A DNA stretch of 64,000 nt from Butyricicoccus_B sp017886875 (GTDB lineage Bacteria; Bacillota; Clostridia; Oscillospirales; Butyricicoccaceae). Of the stretch, positions 1-7,801 are shown in pieces (the stretch's first letter is position 1; every line of letters starts with the position of its first letter). The notes under the pieces were generated by a model. It saw only the letters and a program-made list of their open reading frames with translations, was not told the origin of the DNA and did no database searches. The position numbers and the translations under genes are program-made. The stretch is taken from positions 1,302,001 through 1,366,000 of the forward strand of contig OZ007036.1 of the NCBI GenBank assembly GCA_963931655.1. Direction: 5' to 3'.

Positions 1-177
1 CAAAAATAAATCTCCACAAGTATAAGCTGTTATACAAAGCTCTGGAAAAACTATAAGTGCAGTGCCATTTTCTGACGCTTCTTCTGCCGTAGATATAATG
101 CGTGAGGCATTATAATCGCAGTCCGCTACCCTAACTTTTGGCGTTGCAGCTGCGACTTTTAAAAATCCGTCTTTCAT
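1..177 (-). CDS. nadE: NAD(+) synthase, glutamine-hydrolysing, N-terminal fragment
   Basis: Only the first 59 residues lie in the window; the gene continues past the left edge. The ATG at 175-177 follows a GGAGG box. The visible part begins MKDGFLKVAAATPKVRVADC and contains IVFPELCITAYTCGDLF, which is the start of the nitrilase-like glutaminase domain of two-domain NadE; the Glu in FPEL is the first member of the Glu-Lys-Cys triad. Such enzymes take ammonia from glutamine and pass it to a C-terminal synthetase that amidates deaminoNAD in the cytoplasm. The synthetase domain is not visible, so a stand-alone carbon-nitrogen hydrolase cannot be fully excluded, but the TYTCGDLF-type sequence is typical of NadE. 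Confidence 0.85.
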   Translation of the reverse strand, partial: MKDGFLKVAAATPKVRVADCDYNASRIISTAEEASENGTALIVFPELCITAYTCGDLFL

Positions 178-266
178 AAAACAAAAGACCTCCAAAAACC
201 AAATTTTAAACTATTTTTATTATAATATTATTTGTAAATGTCTGCAAGAATAAACAATATAAATTT

Positions 267-290
267 AGGTCTGGCAACAATACCAGACCT
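267..290 (-). terminator. Hairpin after the ABC transporter operon
   Basis: Perfect 8-bp stem AGGTCTGG/CCAGACCT with an 8-nt loop, just beyond the permease stop codon. The U-tract on the minus strand is weak (AAATTTATATTG), while the opposite side has a good T-run, so its strength as a minus-strand terminator is uncertain. Confidence 0.5.
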
Positions 291-297
291 ATGTTTT

Positions 298-1167
298 TTA
301 TTCAAGATTTAATTTTTTAGAAAGTATTCTTTCAGTTATAACAAAAAATACAACACATTCTATTATTGATATAATAATTGAGAAAATCAGCAATGCATGT
401 AAAAATGCTTCTCCTGCATTTATATATATTAAATTCTGCATTGTAAAAGCACTAAAAACTCCAAAAATTCCGCCTATAAAGCTTAAAATCATTGAAATAA
501 CAATATATGCCACAACTGACATAAGTATTCTGTTTTTCTTTGCTAGATGACCGATTGCCATAGATGCATAAACTTGATAAAGCGATGCAAGTGAGCTAAC
601 AATAACTAAAATTATAAACTCAAAAAGATAAATCCCCCACATTGGAACAACTTCATTTAACCTAACAAAGAACATACTCCAATTTTTAAAACTAAACATT
701 TGTGCCAATAACGTCCATCTGTCTTCAGCAACACCAATCATCATTATAAATATTGAAATACATGACACTATGCCGCTTAAAATAGATATAACAAATGCGG
801 TTATTCCCTTTGATGTGATAAGCTGCCAAGGCTTTACTGGAAGTGTGAACATCAAATAACCTTCATCACATAAAAGCCCTTTATAAAATCTTTGCAGAAT
901 TATAACAAATGTAAGTACAAAAAGTGCAACCATCACAGCAAAGTATGTAAGCGACATAACAAAAGTAAATACTTGCTGTAACTTATATGGTACATTCATT
1001 TCTATTGCCCATTGTACTGAATTGCTACTATAATTGATATTAGCATAATTAACATTCATAGCTATTGAAATAGCCGTTATAATAGAAACTGCTATAACCG
1101 CAATATAAATCGGAATAAGTGTGCGACCAATAGACCTAAATTCGTATTTACATAACTTTTTTATCAT
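298..1167 (-). CDS. ABC transporter permease (ABC-2 type, YtrC/YtrD-like context)
   Basis: A 289-residue integral membrane protein with about six hydrophobic segments (near residues 17-37, 66-90, 121-145, 178-204, 216-240 and 255-280). It has the pattern of ABC-2 permeases: a short basic N-terminus (MIKKLCKYEFRSIGR), one TM helix, a polar stretch, then the rest of the membrane domain with the sequence LCDEGYLMFTLPVKP between helices 2 and 3, which is typical of Firmicutes permeases paired with YtrA-regulated ATPases. The ATG follows AGGGGTG. It is the last gene of a four-gene operon (regulator, lipoprotein, ATPase, permease), 17 bp downstream of the ATPase. The substrate is unknown; in Bacillus, related systems respond to cell-wall antibiotics. 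Confidence 0.85.
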   Translation of the reverse strand: MIKKLCKYEFRSIGRTLIPIYIAVIAVSIITAISIAMNVNYANINYSSNSVQWAIEMNVPYKLQQVFTFVMSLTYFAVMVALFVLTFVIILQRFYKGLLCDEGYLMFTLPVKPWQLITSKGITAFVISILSGIVSCISIFIMMIGVAEDRWTLLAQMFSFKNWSMFFVRLNEVVPMWGIYLFEFIILVIVSSLASLYQVYASMAIGHLAKKNRILMSVVAYIVISMILSFIGGIFGVFSAFTMQNLIYINAGEAFLHALLIFSIIISIIECVVFFVITERILSKKLNLE

Positions 1168-1184
1168 AACTTACACCCCTTTTA

Positions 1185-1892
1185 TCACATACCATATGCA
1201 AAAATTTCTCTAAAGAGTTGGTCAACAGATTTTCCCTCTTGCTCTCTGATATTATCAACTGTATCATATCTAACTATATTGCCATTTTGCAGAAAAATAG
1301 CCTCATCTAATACTCTTTCTATATCTGAAATCAAATGAGTTGATATAATAACTGTGCCTTCTTCATTATAATTTGTAAGTATTGTGTTTAAAATAAAATC
1401 TCTTGCTGCTGGGTCTACTCCTGCAATCGGTTCATCAAGTAAATATAATTTTGCCTTTCGGCTCATTATCATAGCAAGCTGTATTTTCTCTTTTGTGCCT
1501 TTGCTCATTGTCTTGATTTTATCATTTGGTGCAATGCCTAATGTTGATAACATCTCCACAGCTTTATTTTTATCGAAATCACTATAAAAATCTGCGAAAA
1601 ACTCCATTAAATCACATGCTTTAAACCAATCTGCAATAAACATACGGTCTGGTAAATATGAAATTACACTTTTTGTTTGTGTTCCTATATTTTTACCATC
1701 TACTGTAAGCATACCGCTTGTAGGCTGTAAAAGTCCACACAAAAGTTTAATAAATGTTGTTTTTCCTGAACCATTTGGTCCTAATAAACCAACAATCTTT
1801 CCCGAACCTATCTCAATATTTATGTTATTAAGTGCGGTTATATTTTGATATGTTTTTGTAAGCGACCTTGCAGAAACAAGTATATTATTCAT
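1185..1892 (-). CDS. ABC transporter ATP-binding protein
   Basis: A 235-residue ATPase. Visible motifs are Walker A GPNGSGKTT (about residues 40-48), a degenerate signature MSKGTKEK, Walker B LYLLDEPIAGVD and the switch histidine in ISTHL. The signature lacks the usual LSGGQ, as is common in YtrB-type ATPases. I chose the ATG at 1890-1892 because GGAGG lies 8 nt upstream; the longer reading frame would need a TTG at 1907 inside that ribosome-binding site. It should energise the downstream permease at the cytoplasmic membrane. It is preceded by a lipoprotein gene and a GntR repressor in the same operon. Confidence 0.93.
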   Translation of the reverse strand: MNNILVSARSLTKTYQNITALNNINIEIGSGKIVGLLGPNGSGKTTFIKLLCGLLQPTSGMLTVDGKNIGTQTKSVISYLPDRMFIADWFKACDLMEFFADFYSDFDKNKAVEMLSTLGIAPNDKIKTMSKGTKEKIQLAMIMSRKAKLYLLDEPIAGVDPAARDFILNTILTNYNEEGTVIISTHLISDIERVLDEAIFLQNGNIVRYDTVDNIREQEGKSVDQLFREIFAYGM

Positions 1893-1910
1893 TGTTTTTC
1901 CCTCCAATTT

Positions 1911-2390
1911 TTATGTGTCTAGTTTGCAAAAATACAAATTATTATCATCTGTATTATATATTCCTACTGTAAAATTAAATGAACCTCTATTTAGAATATT
2001 ATCATTTTGATTTGATTGCCTATCAATTAAAATATAATATCCGTTTTCTATCTCTGGAACTAAGTTTTCACCTTTATCATTTTTCAAAAATGAACCTGCA
2101 CTGCTTGTTTTGTCCTCATAGCCATAAACTATGGTTTTTGTTGTTTCATCAAGTGGGAACTGTTTCCAATCTGAATTTTCTTCTATTTGTTTCAAAATAT
2201 CTTGATTTTTTGAATTTAAAACAATACAAGTTGTTCCGTCACCATTTCCACTATGTGTATTATAATTTGATACCTCTGATGCTTTTGACACATCAATTCC
2301 GAATGCTTTTGAAATCTCATTTTGCTGGTTTATAGAACTACAAGCTGACAAAGTTATAACAATTAAAATTACTAATATCAGTTTTTTCAT
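1911..2390 (-). CDS. Small lipoprotein of the GntR/ABC operon
   Basis: A 159-residue protein beginning MKKLILVILIVITLSACSS. This is a signal peptide with a lipobox (LSAC), so the mature protein should start at a lipidated Cys at about residue 17 and sit on the outer face of the membrane. The rest is polar, with no family I recognise. Its place between the GntR regulator and the ATPase suggests an accessory or sensor subunit of this transporter, but that is inference from position only. No signs of truncation. Confidence 0.75.
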   Translation of the reverse strand: MKKLILVILIVITLSACSSINQQNEISKAFGIDVSKASEVSNYNTHSGNGDGTTCIVLNSKNQDILKQIEENSDWKQFPLDETTKTIVYGYEDKTSSAGSFLKNDKGENLVPEIENGYYILIDRQSNQNDNILNRGSFNFTVGIYNTDDNNLYFCKLDT

Positions 2391-2418
2391 AGTAAAACCC
2401 CCATATTAAAATGTGATT

Positions 2419-2781
2419 TTAAAGTTTTTCTTTGAAAAACGACATATTTTTTATATCATTTTCGGTGTATCCCAAAGCTTTCATAGAATTTATAAATTCA
2501 TTTATTCGCTCTAAAGCGAGTTTATCACGCATTTGACTTATAAGCTGCATATCTTCGGTTACTATTCTTCCTGTTGTGCGTCTTGTTTCAATAATTCCTT
2601 GGCTTTCCAGTTCTGACATAGCTCTTTGTACTGTGTTAGGGTTTACTCCTGCCTCTGATGCTAATGCTCTAACTGATGGCAAAGCTGAACCAGATTGATA
2701 CTTACCTGATACAATTTGAAGTGTTAACTGCTCTGATAGCTGTATCCATATAGGTCTATCATTTGTAAAATTCCACAACAT
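2419..2781 (-). CDS. GntR-family repressor, YtrA subfamily
   Basis: A 120-residue regulator: an N-terminal winged helix (residues about 8-75) with ALPSVRALASEAGVNPNTVQ and the wing SQGIIETRRTTGRIV, then a short helical tail of about 40 residues. The short effector part is the mark of the YtrA subfamily, whose members repress the ABC transporter operon they sit in. The ATG has a good AGGAGG upstream. The promoter just upstream carries two interleaved inverted repeats, so autorepression is likely. It leads the operon with the lipoprotein, ATPase and permease. Confidence 0.92.
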   Translation of the reverse strand: MLWNFTNDRPIWIQLSEQLTLQIVSGKYQSGSALPSVRALASEAGVNPNTVQRAMSELESQGIIETRRTTGRIVTEDMQLISQMRDKLALERINEFINSMKALGYTENDIKNMSFFKEKL

Positions 2782-2802
2782 TAATTTTTCCTCCTTTCAA
2801 TT

Positions 2803-2840
2803 TTGTATTACTGTATTAAGTATCTAATACAATAATACAG
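2803..2840 (-). promoter_or_regulatory. Double YtrA-type operator
   Basis: Two interleaved perfect 8+8 inverted repeats: TTGTATTA (2803-2810) with TAATACAA (2825-2832), and CTGTATTA (2811-2818) with TAATACAG (2833-2840). They cover the -10 box and start region of the GntR operon promoter, where a repressor dimer pair would block transcription. Confidence 0.7.
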
Positions 2841-2860
2841 TCTTCGCCTGTATTTGTCAA
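2832..2860 (-). promoter_or_regulatory. SigA promoter of the GntR/ABC operon
   Basis: TTGACA (2855-2860) and TATTAT (2832-2837) on the minus strand with 17 nt between them, about 50 nt upstream of the GntR start codon. The -10 is inside the double operator. Confidence 0.8.
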
Positions 2861-3014
2861 TAAAAAGTTTTTATTTATTAATTTTTGCTTAGCTACTGCT
2901 TATATATCCAGTTTTATTTATTAAAATTACATATTTTAGTTAAAATTAATACTTTGCCTATATTTTTATAGTGTTTAATTTGTGTGAACTATTAGAAAAA
3001 AAACCGTTAAATTA

Positions 3015-3042
3015 TTGACAAAGTTTTTCGATGCGTTATAAT
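3015..3042 (+). promoter_or_regulatory. SigA promoter of the bcd-etfBA operon
   Basis: TTGACA (3015-3020) and TATAAT (3037-3042), spacer 16 nt. Transcription from about 3050 gives an untranslated leader of nearly 190 nt before the bcd start codon. The stretch 2861-3014 upstream is AT-rich, with no gene or site I can identify. Confidence 0.8.
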
Positions 3043-3080
3043 AATAGTAATGGACACCAAAAAGAACGTCCTAAATACTA

Positions 3081-3193
3081 GGTCGCTTTATAGTGGGATT
3101 TGAGTTAATTTCTCCTGTTTTGAAGAAGAGGGGCGAAATTTGTAGCTAAGTTTTTACTCATCGGCTAGCTTGCTATAAAGAGGGCTCGACCGG
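3081..3193 (+). promoter_or_regulatory. Folded 5' leader RNA of bcd (riboswitch-like, orphan)
   Basis: The leader can form a closed three-way junction. Closing stem: GGTCG (3081-3085) with CGACC (3187-3191), then a 6-nt bulge AGGGCT, then CTTTATAG (3086-3093) with CTATAAAG (3173-3180), all perfect. Inside are hairpin 2, AATTTC (3107-3112) with GAAATT (3135-3140), and hairpin 3, AGCTA (3144-3148) with TAGCT (3166-3170). The junction strand TGAGT (3101-3105) is complementary to ACTCA (3156-3160) in the loop of hairpin 3, so a pseudoknot is possible. The bcd ribosome-binding site (3222-3227) lies about 30 nt further on. I do not match it to a known riboswitch class. Confidence 0.6.
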
Positions 3194-3236
3194 TGTATTA
3201 ATTTTTGATTGAATATTTTTTGGGAGGTTTCACAGC

Positions 3237-4382
3237 ATGGATTTTAGGCTTACAAAAGAGCAGGAAATGATGCAAAAGCTTTGCCGTGAATTTGCGGTAA
3301 ACGAGATTGAGCCAATCGCAGCAGAAATCGACGAGGAAGAACGCTATCCGTTTGAAACCGTTGAAAAACTGCGTAAGTATGGTATGATGGGTATTCAGTA
3401 TCCTAAGGAACTAGGCGGTTCTGGCGGTGACACTATTTGTTACTCTATCGCTATTGAAGAGGCTTCTAAGTTCTGTGGCACTACTGGTTGTATTATCTCT
3501 GCACACGCTACTCTGGGTGCTTGGCCAATCTTTAAGTTTGGTACTCCAGAACAGAAAGAAAAGTGGCTTCGTCCTCTAATCGACGGCACTAAGACTGGTG
3601 CTTTCGGTCTGACCGAGCCAAATGCCGGTACTGATGCTTCTGCTCAGCAGACAACTGCTGAAAAGCTAGAAGATGGTAGCTGGCTTGTTAACGGTTCTAA
3701 GGTATTTATCACCGGTGGCGGTGTTGCTGATACTTATGTTATCTTTGCTATGACTGACAAGACCAAGGGCAACCATGGTATCTCTGCTTTCATCGTTGAT
3801 AAAGATGACCCTGGTTTCTCTATCGGTAAAATCGAGCATAAGATGGGTATTCGTGGTTCTCAGACCTCTGAGCTTATCTTTGAAGATATGGTTCTTCCAG
3901 CAGACCGTCTGCTAGGTAAGGAAAATGGCGGCTTTAAAATCGCTATGATGACTCTTGATGGCGGCCGTATTGGTATCGCTTCTCAGGCTCTTGGTATCGC
4001 TCAGGGTGCTCTTGACAAGGCTGTTCAGTACATGAAGGAGCGTGTACAGTTCGGCAAGAGCCTTGACAAGTTCCAAGGTCTACAGTGGATGGTTGCTGAC
4101 ATGGCTACTAAGATTGAGGCTGCTCGTCTTTTAGTTCGTCGTGCTGCTTTCAATAAGGACAATGGTCTTCCATACACCAAGGAAGCTGCAATGGCTAAGC
4201 TATTTGCTGCTGAGACTGCTATGGAAGTTACTACTAAGTGCGTACAAATCTACGGTGGTTACGGTTATATCCGTGAATATCCAATGGAGCGTATGATGCG
4301 TGACGCTAAGATCACTGAAATCTACGAAGGTACTTCAGAAGTACAGCGTATGGTTATCGCTGGTCAGATTTTCAAGAAGTAA
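3237..4382 (+). CDS. bcd: Butyryl-CoA dehydrogenase (short-chain acyl-CoA dehydrogenase)
   Basis: A 381-residue flavoprotein of the acyl-CoA dehydrogenase family with N-terminal helical, middle beta and C-terminal helical domains. Family motifs seen are GAFGLTEPNAGTDAS (about 125-139), FITGGGVADTYV and, near the C-terminus, QIYGGYGYIREYPMERMMRD and EIYEGTSEVQRMVIAG; the Glu of YEGT is the expected catalytic base. Start ATG 3237 has GGGAGG 9 nt upstream. It is followed at 20 bp by etfB and then etfA, so the enzyme should be the clostridial Bcd/EtfAB complex that reduces crotonyl-CoA to butyryl-CoA with NADH, bifurcating electrons to ferredoxin. The thiolase, crotonase and hydroxybutyryl-CoA dehydrogenase genes are not next to it. 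Codon use is biased and base composition is richer in GC than its neighbours, in keeping with high expression. Confidence 0.95.
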   Translation: MDFRLTKEQEMMQKLCREFAVNEIEPIAAEIDEEERYPFETVEKLRKYGMMGIQYPKELGGSGGDTICYSIAIEEASKFCGTTGCIISAHATLGAWPIFKFGTPEQKEKWLRPLIDGTKTGAFGLTEPNAGTDASAQQTTAEKLEDGSWLVNGSKVFITGGGVADTYVIFAMTDKTKGNHGISAFIVDKDDPGFSIGKIEHKMGIRGSQTSELIFEDMVLPADRLLGKENGGFKIAMMTLDGGRIGIASQALGIAQGALDKAVQYMKERVQFGKSLDKFQGLQWMVADMATKIEAARLLVRRAAFNKDNGLPYTKEAAMAKLFAAETAMEVTTKCVQIYGGYGYIREYPMERMMRDAKITEIYEGTSEVQRMVIAGQIFKK

Positions 4383-4402
4383 TCGAGGAGGAAAGGTAAA
4401 TC

Positions 4403-5203
4403 ATGAAAGTTATCGTTTGTGTAAAGCAGGTTCCTGATACCTCCGGTAAGGTTGCAGTTAATCCAGACGGCACTCTTAACCGTGCATCTATGGCAACCAT
4501 CATCAATCCGGACGACAAAAATGCTGTTGAAGCTGCTCTAACTTTAAAAGACAACACTGGTTGTGAAGTTGTTGTTGTAACAATGGGTCCACCACCAGCA
4601 GAAGGTATGCTACGTGAGCTTATCGCTATGGGTGCTGACCGTGGTGTTCTAGTTTCTGGTCGTGAGTTCGGCGGTTCTGATACATTTGCTACATCTCAGA
4701 TTTTAGCTGCTGCTATTAAGAAGATTGGCTTAGAGGCTGATGACATTGTTCTTTGTGGTCGTCAGGCTATCGACGGTGATACTGCTCAGGTAGGTTCTCA
4801 GATTGCTGAGAAGCTTGACATTCCTCAGGTTTCCTATGCTGCTGATATCAAGGTTGAGGGCACTAAGGTTACTGTTAAGCGTATGCTTGAAGATGGTCAT
4901 ATGACTATTGAAACTCAGACACCATGTCTAATTACTTGTATCAAGGAGCTTAACGAGCCTCGTTATATGTCCGTTGGCGGCATTTTCGATTGCTACAAGA
5001 AGCCTGTTGATGTATATGATTACAACACTTTAAAGGACGATCCACTGATTGAAGTTGATACAATCGGTCTAAAGGGTTCTCCAACAAATATCTTTAAGTC
5101 TTTCACACCTCCACAGAAGGGCATTGGTCGTATGCTGGAAGGTGCAGACAAGAACGCTTGTGCTGAGCTAGCTAATGAGCTGCTTAAAAAGCACATTATC
5201 TAA
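4403..5203 (+). CDS. etfB: Electron transfer flavoprotein beta subunit
   Basis: A 266-residue EtfB that begins MKVIVCVKQVPDTSGKVAV, the usual N-terminus. It contains the adenine-nucleotide binding region ALTLKDNTGCEVVVVTMGPP and, around residue 110-130, DIVLCGRQAIDGDTAQVGSQ, both conserved in clostridial bifurcating Etf. Length is normal. It has GAGGAGG upstream, lies 20 bp after bcd and 19 bp before etfA, and forms a heterodimer with EtfA that carries electrons for Bcd. Confidence 0.96.
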   Translation: MKVIVCVKQVPDTSGKVAVNPDGTLNRASMATIINPDDKNAVEAALTLKDNTGCEVVVVTMGPPPAEGMLRELIAMGADRGVLVSGREFGGSDTFATSQILAAAIKKIGLEADDIVLCGRQAIDGDTAQVGSQIAEKLDIPQVSYAADIKVEGTKVTVKRMLEDGHMTIETQTPCLITCIKELNEPRYMSVGGIFDCYKKPVDVYDYNTLKDDPLIEVDTIGLKGSPTNIFKSFTPPQKGIGRMLEGADKNACAELANELLKKHII

Positions 5204-5222
5204 TTGAAAGGAGAACATACAA

Positions 5223-6338
5223 ATGGCTGAATTTAATAACACAAACTTAGCTGATTTCTCTGGCGTATGGGTATTCTGTGAGCAGCGTCAGGGCGTTTTA
5301 CAGCCAACCGTACTTGAGCTGATTTCTGAGGCTCGTAAGCTGGCTGATGATATGGGCGTTGAAGTTTGCGGTCTGCTGCTTGGCGGTAAGGGCGTAGGCG
5401 AAAAAATGGCAAAGGAACTAGGTGCTTATGGTGCTGATAAGGTTCTTGTTTGCGAAGATGACAAGCTCGAAACTTTCACTACTGATGCATATGCAAAGGT
5501 TCTCTGTGACGCTGTTATGGAAAAGAAACCTGAGATTATGTTAATCGCTGCTACTAACATCGGTCGTGACCTTGGTCCACGTTGTGCTGCTCGTCTGCAC
5601 ACTGGTCTAACTGCTGACTGTACTCATCTTGATGTAGATGTTGAAAAGTACGTTTCTTTCCTGAAGGAGTCCTCTACTCTGCCACAGGCTCAGCTAGATG
5701 CTCTAAATCGTGAAGACCGTAACCTAAAGATGACTCGTCCTGCATTCGGCGGTCACTTAATGGCTACTATTATTTGTCCTCGTTTCCGTCCTCAGATGGC
5801 TACTGTTCGTCCAGGCGTTCTGAAGAAGGGTGAATATAACGAGGCTAAGGCTAATGCAGTTGTTGTTGAAAACTTCGCTGCTAACCTAACTGATGCTGAT
5901 ATCAAGACTAAGGTAACTGAAATCGTTAAGGAAGCTAAGGAAATGATTGATTTAACCGGTGCTGAAGTTATCGTTTCTGTTGGTCGTGGTATCTCTAAGG
6001 ACGTTGAAAAGGGTATCGAACTAGCTAAGCAGCTTGCTGATGAGCTAGGCGGTATTGTTGGCGGTTCTCGTGCTGCTGTTGACTCTGGCTGGCTGACAGC
6101 TGACCATCAGGTAGGTCAGACTGGTAAGACTGTACGTCCTCGTCTATACATCGCTCTTGGTATTTCCGGTGCTATCCAGCATAAGGCTGGTATGCAGGAT
6201 TCCGAGTGCATCGTAGCTGTAAATAAGGCTGAAGCTGCTCCAATCTTTGAATGTGCTGATTATGGCATTTGCGGCGACCTGTTCAAGGTTGTTCCTTTAA
6301 TGATTGAGGCTATTAAGGAAGCTAAGGCTTCTAAGTAA
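5223..6338 (+). CDS. etfA: Electron transfer flavoprotein alpha subunit
   Basis: A 371-residue EtfA. The N-terminal part resembles EtfB; the C-terminal FAD domain has VGRGI, GGSRAAVDSGWLTADHQVGQ and GISGAIQHKAGMQDS, the classical EtfA FAD-binding signature. Start ATG 5223 follows GAAAGGAG. It is the last gene of the operon, with a strong terminator 9 bp behind it. With EtfB it binds two FADs, accepts electrons from NADH and distributes them to ferredoxin and Bcd. Confidence 0.96.
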   Translation: MAEFNNTNLADFSGVWVFCEQRQGVLQPTVLELISEARKLADDMGVEVCGLLLGGKGVGEKMAKELGAYGADKVLVCEDDKLETFTTDAYAKVLCDAVMEKKPEIMLIAATNIGRDLGPRCAARLHTGLTADCTHLDVDVEKYVSFLKESSTLPQAQLDALNREDRNLKMTRPAFGGHLMATIICPRFRPQMATVRPGVLKKGEYNEAKANAVVVENFAANLTDADIKTKVTEIVKEAKEMIDLTGAEVIVSVGRGISKDVEKGIELAKQLADELGGIVGGSRAAVDSGWLTADHQVGQTGKTVRPRLYIALGISGAIQHKAGMQDSECIVAVNKAEAAPIFECADYGICGDLFKVVPLMIEAIKEAKASK

Positions 6339-6346
6339 GATATATT

Positions 6347-6379
6347 AACGCTCGTTTCGTACGAAACGGGCGTTTTTTT
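6347..6379 (+). terminator. Terminator of bcd-etfBA
   Basis: Stem of 14 bp, AACGCTCGTTTCGT (6347-6360) with ACGAAACGGGCGTT (6361-6374), one G-T wobble, followed by seven T. A strong intrinsic terminator. Confidence 0.92.
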
Positions 6380-6431
6380 ATTTCACAAAAAATTTTTAAA
6401 TTTTTTCGAACCAAATCAACCTTTCTTTGCT

Positions 6432-6482
6432 CTTATATATGTGATGCATCAATAAATGCAGTAGACGTACTGCTTATATATG
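6432..6482 (+). promoter_or_regulatory. Repeats upstream of the ECF sigma gene
   Basis: A 10-nt direct repeat CTTATATATG (6432-6441 and 6473-6482) flanks an inverted repeat GCAGTA (6458-6463) / TACTGC (6468-6473). The region lies directly before the sigma factor's ribosome-binding site and may hold its own promoter or an operator; no convincing SigA promoter is visible in 6380-6499. Confidence 0.4.
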
Positions 6483-6499
6483 AAAGGATATGAAAAACT

Positions 6500-7045
6500 T
6501 TGCATGAAGAATTTATAATCAATAGGCTTAAAAATGGTGATAGAACAGCCTTTGATGAAATCTATAATTTATATGTAAATCAGGCTCTTCGCACAGCATT
6601 TTTAATAACTGGCAATAAAATGGACAGTGAAGACATTGTACAACAAACTTTTATTAAGTGCTATCAAACCATAGGTCAACTAAAAGATGTTACAAAATTC
6701 AAAAGCTGGTTTTTCAGAATTCTAACTCGTATAGCATGGAAAACCAATAAAAATAAACTGCCATGTGTTGATAAAATCTTTGACAGTGAGTACACTTCTA
6801 GTAAATCCTCTCTTGATATTGTACTGGAAAACGAACAAAATCAAATTCTTTACCATGCGATAAATAGTCTTGATACCAAACTTAAAGCAGTTATTATACT
6901 TTATTATTATAATGAGCTTTCAATAAAGGAAATATCTGATGTGCTTTGTATAAGGCAAGGTACTGTTAAATCACGACTTTTTTCAGCAAGGAAAAAACTA
7001 CAAAACTATTTTTCAGATTACCAAAGTGAGGGCGTGTTATTATGA
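6500..7045 (+). CDS. ECF-type RNA polymerase sigma factor
   Basis: A 181-residue sigma-70 family protein with only regions 2 and 4. Region 2 spans about residues 8-78 (AFDEIYNLYVNQALRTAFLI, DIVQQTFIKCYQTI, FKSWFFRI). Region 4 spans about 115-170 (YNELSIKEISDVLCIRQGTV KSRLFSARKKL read with the break ignored) and is a helix-turn-helix for the -35 element. The only start in frame near a ribosome-binding site (AAAGGA at 6483-6488) is TTG at 6500; an ATG at 6504 is out of frame and stops after four codons. The stop overlaps the start of the next gene by 4 nt, the usual layout for a sigma and its anti-sigma. Confidence 0.9.
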   Translation: MHEEFIINRLKNGDRTAFDEIYNLYVNQALRTAFLITGNKMDSEDIVQQTFIKCYQTIGQLKDVTKFKSWFFRILTRIAWKTNKNKLPCVDKIFDSEYTSSKSSLDIVLENEQNQILYHAINSLDTKLKAVIILYYYNELSIKEISDVLCIRQGTVKSRLFSARKKLQNYFSDYQSEGVLL

Positions 7046-7794
7046 AAGATTTTGAACTTATGATTAAGCAATCTCTACATGATGCAAGTGATGATATACA
7101 GGCAGACCAAGCATTGAAAGAAAGGATTGATTTTATGATTACCAAACAAAAAAAGACTATATCATTTAAAAAAATAGCTGTTGGTTTAGTTGCTGTTGCA
7201 TGTATTGCAACCGTTGGGGCTGTGGCAAGAGGTCAAATCGCTGGACTTTCAAGTGATACCGACCCTACAAAGCAAGTTTATAATATAAATGAACTTAATA
7301 GTGATGCTGATAGTATTTCTGATAAGATTTCACTTCCTGATAAATTAAGTGATTTTGATTTTACAAGTGGCAACATTCAATATATTGATAAATTAGATGA
7401 AAGTGCCAACAAAATTGGTGAATATTCAGAATTATATGCACAGTATGACGATTTAACTGTAACAGTTCATAAATATGATGAAGAAATAGATGGAACAGAA
7501 TATACTTTGCAAAAAGGTCAATCTGAAGAGACAAAAGATATAAACGATGTTAAAGTTTCTTGTCGTACAGACAAATATTTATTTGTGCCAGCCGATTATG
7601 AACCAACAGATGAAGAAAAACAAATGGAAGAAAACAACGAAATGTTTATATCATACGGTAGTGACAGTCGTGAAGAACAGATTTTTACATCTGCCCAATG
7701 GGAACAAAATGGTTTAGTTTATAGTATATTCACTTTTAGTGATATTACATTTGAAACTATGTTTGAAGCAGCTGAACAGATTATTTCCCACTAA
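7042..7794 (+). CDS. Membrane-anchored anti-sigma factor
   Basis: A 250-residue protein translationally coupled (ATGA overlap) to the ECF sigma gene. Residues 1-45 are an acidic then basic cytoplasmic part (MKDFELMIKQSLHDASDD), the likely sigma-binding segment. One transmembrane helix follows (FKKIAVGLVAVACIATVGAV, about 44-63), then an external domain of about 185 residues rich in Asp and Ser with no family I recognise. This topology fits an anti-sigma that holds the sigma factor at the membrane until an outside signal releases it. The assignment rests on position and topology. Confidence 0.78.
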   Translation: MKDFELMIKQSLHDASDDIQADQALKERIDFMITKQKKTISFKKIAVGLVAVACIATVGAVARGQIAGLSSDTDPTKQVYNINELNSDADSISDKISLPDKLSDFDFTSGNIQYIDKLDESANKIGEYSELYAQYDDLTVTVHKYDEEIDGTEYTLQKGQSEETKDINDVKVSCRTDKYLFVPADYEPTDEEKQMEENNEMFISYGSDSREEQIFTSAQWEQNGLVYSIFTFSDITFETMFEAAEQIISH

Positions 7795-7801
7795 GAATAA
7801 A

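Noticed and set aside
1384..1587. Opposite-strand frames over long genes (for example here and at 17423-17764, 51584-51952, 61291-61653)
   Set aside because: They mirror conserved genes on the other strand and have no start signals or family resemblance.
6490..6507. Mini-ORF ATG-AAA-AAC-TTT-GCA-TGA overlapping the sigma factor start
   Set aside because: Only five codons, with the ribosome-binding site too close to the ATG; no evidence that it is translated.
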